Shown here: in pieces, positions 59,749-64,000 of the stretch
Position numbering within the stretch: position 1 is the stretch's first letter
How the letters are laid out: each line of letters begins with the position of its first letter
Assembly (NCBI RefSeq): GCF_025399895.1
Contig: NZ_JAODUA010000023.1
Span: forward strand, 1 to 64,000
Length of the DNA: 64,000 bases
Source of the DNA: Streptomyces sp. ASQP_92
GTDB taxonomy: Bacteria; Actinomycetota; Actinomycetes; Streptomycetales; Streptomycetaceae
Reading direction: 5' to 3'
The notes under the pieces: model-generated
Database searches by the model: none
Told to the model about the DNA's origin: nothing
What the model saw: only the letters and a program-made list of their open reading frames with translations
Position numbers and translations under genes: made by a program

Positions 59749-60812
59749 TGGTCGCCCTCTCCTTGACGCGGGTGGGGGGATGATGCGGCGGGGCAGCCGA
59801 GCTCTGAGTCGGCAGTACCCGTCGGGCGCGGGATCCGGCCCGACCGGTCCAGCTGCTGGAGATGGTCTGTGGCCGCGCGGTACGCGGTCGCGGCCTGGTG
59901 CAGTGCGCGGGTCGCCTCCTCGATCAACGCATTGGGCAGGAGCTCCCGTTCCGGTGCGCTCTCGACCGGCTGCGCCATGGTCCAGGTTGTGGCGCTGTCC
60001 CATCCGGTGCGGGTGATGCGGCGGTCCCGCTCCTGCTTCGCGGCTCGGGTCTGAACAGCCTGGCAGGCGAGTTGGGTGAACCGGTCCTCGCAGGCAAGGA
60101 GCCACTGGCGGACGGGGGCTGCGGCGGGCTGGGTGAGCACCCCGGCGATGTCCCACAGCAGGTGATGGCCAAGCTCGACGGCCCGGGCGAGTTCGGGAGT
60201 CTCGTGGTCGTCTGTGGCCTGGATGATCTGGTGGCAGCCAATGAAGCGCTGCATCTCCCGCACACCGGCTTCGTCCTGGACGATCCGTGCGCGCACCCGG
60301 GCACGCGCGTCAAGGCGCCCGGGCACATGCTCGGCGAGTGCCGGGATGAGCAGCATCAGGGGCACCCCGACGTCGGCCGGCAGTCCCTTGGCCATCGCCG
60401 CGCCCACACAGGTCAGCGAGAGGATGGCGGCGAGCACGGTGGTGCTGGTGACCCAGAATCGGTAGCGCGCATCGAAGTAGATCCGCAGAGGCTGACGCCG
60501 GGTGAGCCAGCGGCCGGCCAGCCGCGCGGCACGGGACGGCCTCGGCGACAGCACGGCGATCTGTAGCGGCACTACCGGCGCGTCCTCGGCCAGCGGGGCC
60601 GGCCAGCGCAGCCATCCCCACGCGGTTCGCTCGTCGATCCGGGTGAGCTCCTCCCCGCGGTGGCCCTCCCGGCGGTAGCCGGGGCCTTGGTCGAGGGCCC
60701 CGGCTGCGAGCCGGGCCTGGGTCCGCTGGAGTTCACGGTGCCAGCGCCCGGGCTCAGTGGCGAAGGGGCGCAGCTCCGGCTCCGGCAGGGGGTGGTGGGG
60801 TTCGGTGGTCAT
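59745..60812 (-). CDS. Membrane-anchored hypothetical protein
   Basis: 355 residues from ATG 60812 with GAGGAG. Two hydrophobic segments at about 112-135 and 140-160 split an N-terminal Pro-rich part from a long helical C-terminal part (170-330). Similar topology to the downstream protein although the sequences differ. Coupled genes, probably a complex. Family not recognised. Confidence 0.55.
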   Translation of the reverse strand: MTTEPHHPLPEPELRPFATEPGRWHRELQRTQARLAAGALDQGPGYRREGHRGEELTRIDERTAWGWLRWPAPLAEDAPVVPLQIAVLSPRPSRAARLAGRWLTRRQPLRIYFDARYRFWVTSTTVLAAILSLTCVGAAMAKGLPADVGVPLMLLIPALAEHVPGRLDARARVRARIVQDEAGVREMQRFIGCHQIIQATDDHETPELARAVELGHHLLWDIAGVLTQPAAAPVRQWLLACEDRFTQLACQAVQTRAAKQERDRRITRTGWDSATTWTMAQPVESAPERELLPNALIEEATRALHQAATAYRAATDHLQQLDRSGRIPRPTGTADSELGCPAASSPHPRQGEGDQ

Positions 60813-60856
60813 GATCTCCTCGGTCCGCTCGGAAGGGGCGTGCGTGTGATGGAGGG

Positions 60857-61945
60857 TCAGGTGCCGCTCGGCGCCGCCGGATCCCACGGGGAAGCGGCGG
60901 CAAGGGTGCAGGGGGTACAGCGGCCGTCGCTGCCTGGGCGGGCGCGACGCGGGGTGGGTCCTGTGCAGGTGGTGCACAGCGGCCAGTTGAGGCAGGCCGG
61001 GCAGAGGTCTTCTCCCGGTGCCGGGCCGGGGTTGCCGCAGGCGGCGCATTCGACGAGCACCCGGCGGGCGACGGCCTCAGCCGGGGATCGGCCGGCGCCG
61101 CCCGCCCCGGTCCGCTCGTAGACGGTGAGCCCGGCGGAGTGGGGCGTCGGGGTGCTCTGGGCGGCGCGGAGCCGGGCGGCGATGATCGCAGCAACCGACG
61201 TACGGACCGGGTGGGGCAGCGGACGGTCGGCGATGACGTGCTCGAGCTGCTCGGCGCTCCAGCCGTTGTCCAGAAGGGCGGTGGCGATCTGCCCCTGGTC
61301 GCGGAGCGCCGATCCGGTCAGCAGCAGGTTCGGGTGCCGCATCCCGATGGCGAGCAGCAGCCGGACGCCCGCGGTGGACTCGATCCGGTCCGGCGCCTCG
61401 GGCGCCTCGGTGGGGGCCGGGGTGTCGTCGTTTTCGCGCGCGGGCGCGGTACGGACGGACGGATGGACGGGGTTGGTGTTCTGCTTGTTGGTCTTCTTTC
61501 TCTTGGTGTTCTTTGGTGCCGGATCAGCCAGAACAGGGTTATCCAATGCTGGATTTCCCGTCATTGGCTGCGACCTGCGCGTTTGCGGCAACAGGACGGT
61601 GGAGGCCGCATCCCCCAGCAGGTCGTACAGGTGCGCGGGCATGTCGGTGATGGCATAGACGGCTTCGCCGAGCGTCCCGTCCTCGTTCCGCTCACGGTCG
61701 CGGGTCAAGTAGCCGTGCTGCTCCAGCTCCTTGAGGCCGCTGTTGACCGCGTCCCGCCCATCAGTGGCGCACCTGGCGAGCTCGGCCACGGTGACCCGCC
61801 AGCCGTCCCGGTGAGTGGAGATCAGCCCAAACAACCCCTTGGCCTTGAAGCTGATCCGCGGGTCGCGGAAGAGGGCGTTGGAGATCTGCGTGAAGCGGTC
61901 CCCGGCCATCGTGCCGCGCCGGATCCCCGCCCCGTAGCCGCTCAT
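60857..61945 (-). CDS. HTH replication-type protein with zinc-ribbon-like C-terminus
   Basis: 362 residues. The first 90 residues carry a winged helix of the plasmid replication initiator/DnaD-like type: FTQISNALFRDPRISFKAKGLFGLIST, then VTVAELARCATDGRDAVNSGLKELE and GYLTRDRER. A Pro/Ala linker with Lys/Asn-rich segment follows, and a C-terminal part with four CxxC-like pairs (ECAACGNPG, LCPACLNWPLCTTC, RCTPC), probably zinc-binding. This type is common on Streptomyces plasmids beside transfer genes. Start ATG 61945. Confidence 0.7.
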   Translation of the reverse strand: MSGYGAGIRRGTMAGDRFTQISNALFRDPRISFKAKGLFGLISTHRDGWRVTVAELARCATDGRDAVNSGLKELEQHGYLTRDRERNEDGTLGEAVYAITDMPAHLYDLLGDAASTVLLPQTRRSQPMTGNPALDNPVLADPAPKNTKRKKTNKQNTNPVHPSVRTAPARENDDTPAPTEAPEAPDRIESTAGVRLLLAIGMRHPNLLLTGSALRDQGQIATALLDNGWSAEQLEHVIADRPLPHPVRTSVAAIIAARLRAAQSTPTPHSAGLTVYERTGAGGAGRSPAEAVARRVLVECAACGNPGPAPGEDLCPACLNWPLCTTCTGPTPRRARPGSDGRCTPCTLAAASPWDPAAPSGT

Positions 61946-63315
61946 CGCGAGCCTCCCGCCGACGGCACGGCAGGTCGGCGGGTGCCGGAACCCGTAGTCG
62001 GTGAGGCGGTGATGTCCGGAGCGAGCGGCGAGGCGTCGTGCGCATGTTCCATGCCTTGAGTCCACCCGCGACCTCCGACCGGAACGCCGACCGGATGCCC
62101 CCACCAGGCGTCACGATCCGATGACGTTCGACGCCGGGCGCCATGGAGGGACCGGTGGAGGGGCCCCTCCACCGGGAGTGCGCACCGGAGGGGCCCGCTG
62201 CACGGGTGACTTCCGCGCCCGTCAGCCGGGCGAGAAACATGCGCGGGTGTCGCATCCCACGGCCACGGGCCACAGCCCGAAACGATTCCCTGTCCCCTGC
62301 CTCGCAGAATCCCTCACAGAACGGGCACCGCGATGACGAGGCCCGTCGCCCCCGTCCACGGGCGGACCAAGTTGGCGTGAGCATCGACTACTGCGCTACG
62401 CCTGCGTCGCGGCGCTCACCTCCCTCCTCGATCGCCACACAGGCACGGTGGTCCTGGCCGACGGCGGCTGGGTGAGGCCGACGCAATCACTGGGGACTGT
62501 GAAGCGGGACATACGGCGGGGGCACCGTATGCCGGGATCATCGCGGCCGGCAGCGTGTACCGGATCCCTCCCGTGTGGTTGAACCAACTGTCCGTGGGGG
62601 CGGGGTTCTGGTGGTGCCGGTCGCCACGCCGTTCGACACTGCTCTGCTGCGCCTGGTGGCCGACGGAACGGCGGCGCCACGGGCGGTTCGTCGGCGCGGC
62701 GGCGTTCATGCTGCTGCGCGCAGAACGCGAAGCCGAGCCGTGGTCGACCTACGGTCTGGGGCCGGCGCCCCGACTACGGAGTGACGTTCTTTACGGACAG
62801 CGCCGAGCAGGATCTGGTTCGCCCTGACCGGCCAGCCCGGGCGGTGCGCACTCGCGGGTGATCGAAGCGCCCCGGTCGCCACCGGTCCATCAGTCGCGCT
62901 GCGCACCGCTGGATGCGCAGTGGACCGGCTCGGCTTCCTCGCGGCGGGTTTGCGCACTCGGTCGCTTGCTCTCCTCACCATGCGCAGGCCCCTTCAGCTC
63001 AACGGCCTGGCCGGAACCCGGGCGGGTGCGCATCGGCCCACGGAGCGAGAAACGCGCACCGTCCATGGACTCCTCGGGCGCCGGCCGCACGGCGTCCGGG
63101 GTGGATCCCGTGGCGCGCCGGTGGCTGAACGGTCAGACCGCCGTGGAGGGGACAGCGGAGGGGTGGAGGGGGCAGTGGAGGGGTCCCTCCGCTGCCCCCT
63201 CCACGGTTTTGTGGCCGCTTCGTAATCGTGGAGGGGGCAGATCGGTCGGCGAATCGGTCGGCGGTGGCGGGTTTCGTCCAGGTAGCAACACACCGCTTCT
63301 ACCTGGGAGTTCCAC
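61946..63315. repeat. 1.4-kb non-coding region rich in GTGGAGGGG and TGCGCA repeats
   Basis: No convincing gene. A 24-base perfect palindrome is at 62152-62175 (arms GGTGGAGGGG/CCCCTCCACC plus two). GTGGAGGGGGCAG occurs at 63163-63175 and 63228-63240, with its inverse at 63192-63204, and GTGGAGGGG at 63143. A stem-loop ends near 63204, followed by GGTTTT. TGCGCA occurs six times between 62845 and 63032. It lies between divergent genes (HTH protein and TcpC-like), so it may hold an origin, oriT or regulatory region. Confidence 0.55.
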
Positions 63316-64000
63316 ATGTCTCCTGCGACACAGGCCTCGGGCGGCCAAGAGCCGCCGATGGCTGCGGGGGTAGCCCTGGCCCGGATGCACCGCCAGGTCC
63401 GGCTCGGGCGCTGGGGGGTGTGGGTCGCGCTCGCGTGCGGCCCTCTCGCCCTCGCAGCGGCGGCCCTGCCGTCGCCCGCCGCACCGGCAGCGGCCGCACC
63501 GGCGCCGTCGAGCAGCACGGTGCGCACACCGGCGGCCGCCAATCCGTCGGGGTATGCCGAGCTGTACCTGGCGGCCTGGCTGCGCAGCGCCAGCAACGAC
63601 GAGACCAGTGCGCAGGCACGCCTCGCCCAGGCCCTGGCGCCGTCGGTTCCGCTGCCGCGACCGGAGGGTGCGCAACCGGTGCTCGAGCGCGCAGTGGCGG
63701 TGCGCAGTGCGCAGCGCGAGGGCGGGCAGTGGTCGGTGACGGTGGCTGCGCAGTACGCCGACTTCTCGGTGCGCTACTTCGCGGTGCCCATCGTGGCCGG
63801 CGCAGACGGGGGCTCGTTCGCAGTCACCGGGGCGCCCGGTCAGGTAGCCGGCCCCACGACGGCGAAGACCCCGGAGTCGGCATACGGGGTGAGCCTGCCG
63901 ACCAAGGGGGTGCTCGCCGCCACCGTCGCCGATTTCCTGCGCGCCTATCTCACCGGGCTCGGTCAGGTGGACCGCTATCTGGCCCCGGGGGTACAGCTCG
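63316..64000 (+). CDS. TcpC-like conjugation protein (partial, runs off the window)
   Basis: 228 residues visible from ATG 63316; the frame is open to the window edge. A basic N-terminus (about 24-32) is followed by a hydrophobic segment (34-52) and a Pro/Ala/Ser linker, then an extracytoplasmic alpha/beta domain beginning YAELYLAAWLRSA and ARLAQALAPSVPL, and a second such repeat near FLRAYLTGLGQVDRYLAPG. This resembles TcpC/VirB8-type proteins (NTF2-like repeats) of Gram-positive conjugation systems. It probably starts the transfer operon beyond the right edge. Only the family-level shape supports this call. Confidence 0.65.
   Translation, partial: MSPATQASGGQEPPMAAGVALARMHRQVRLGRWGVWVALACGPLALAAAALPSPAAPAAAAPAPSSSTVRTPAAANPSGYAELYLAAWLRSASNDETSAQARLAQALAPSVPLPRPEGAQPVLERAVAVRSAQREGGQWSVTVAAQYADFSVRYFAVPIVAGADGGSFAVTGAPGQVAGPTTAKTPESAYGVSLPTKGVLAATVADFLRAYLTGLGQVDRYLAPGVQL

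Noticed and set aside
1..64000. tRNA, rRNA, transposase and integrase genes
   Set aside because: No cloverleaf, rRNA core, DDE transposase, tyrosine or serine recombinase motif was recognised in the frames inspected; att sites could not be assigned without an integrase.

Overview
The window is high-GC actinobacterial DNA, almost certainly Streptomyces. The codons are strongly GC-biased, GTG and TTG starts are common, and families typical of Streptomyces are present (DUF397, DUF574 methyltransferases, HATPase anti-sigma-like protein, HTH-TPR regulators). It looks like part of a large conjugative plasmid or integrative conjugative element, not core chromosome. There are no housekeeping genes, rRNA or tRNA. 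There are ParB-like, SSB, DUF932 and DUF3560 genes, a TcpC-like conjugation gene at the right edge, and several decayed genes.

Layout. (1) 1-823: non-coding and hairpin-rich, with six hairpins that all carry a TCC loop, then five CAGAT iterons. (2) 824-20 kb, all on the + strand: mostly small unknown genes plus DUF932, DUF3560, a ParB-like protein and SSB, arranged in five transcription units. Each unit starts at a near-identical promoter whose -10 core is CTTCCACTATTATTGAAG, and four of the five have a leader hairpin just downstream. The last unit runs from ssb into a probable DNA-hypermodification island: PAPS-reductase-like PP-loop enzyme, DpdA-like guanine transglycosylase, a Cys-rich protein, Mom-like DNA acyl-modifier and a second PP-loop enzyme. 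I read this arm as a likely plasmid leading region carrying anti-restriction functions. (3) 20.1-21.6 kb: a broken DUF7691 gene, a strong terminator and a three-HTH protein.

(4) 21.9-28.5 kb, - strand: a tightly coupled biosynthetic operon. It combines the 2-keto-4-pentenoate hydratase / acylating acetaldehyde dehydrogenase / 4-hydroxy-2-oxovalerate aldolase trio with KAS III, a free ACP, a CitE-like lyase, a MaoC hydratase and an Eis-like acetyltransferase. A divergent HTH-TPR regulator starts at 28642. (5) 30-41.3 kb: Nudix proteins, a GT2 glycosyltransferase, GalE, an FGE-like protein lacking the catalytic Cys pair, a ThiS/MoaD-like carrier, two DUF574 methyltransferases alternating with two paralogous unknown proteins, another methyltransferase and an anti-sigma-like ATPase. 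Fragments of a nucleotide-sugar dehydrogenase and a TauD-like dioxygenase lie among them. (6) 41.5-47.9 kb: regulators, GNAT, DUF397, a frameshifted paralogue of the 28642 regulator, a membrane protein and a LuxR-type protein. (7) 48-58.5 kb: a conflict or defence-like set with a GntR regulator and its twin operators, Uma2, a RAMA-like protein, a tandem zeta-toxin protein, a STAND ATPase and Fic. (8) 58.8-64 kb: two membrane proteins, a replication-type HTH protein, a 1.4-kb repeat-rich non-coding stretch and the start of a TcpC-like gene.

Several genes are interrupted by single-base indels, most in C/G runs (about 16287, 16582, 26990 and 45082). These may be assembly errors, so frameshifted entries are described as broken genes whose status needs read-level confirmation. 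All functions are inferred from sequence alone; no database search was run.
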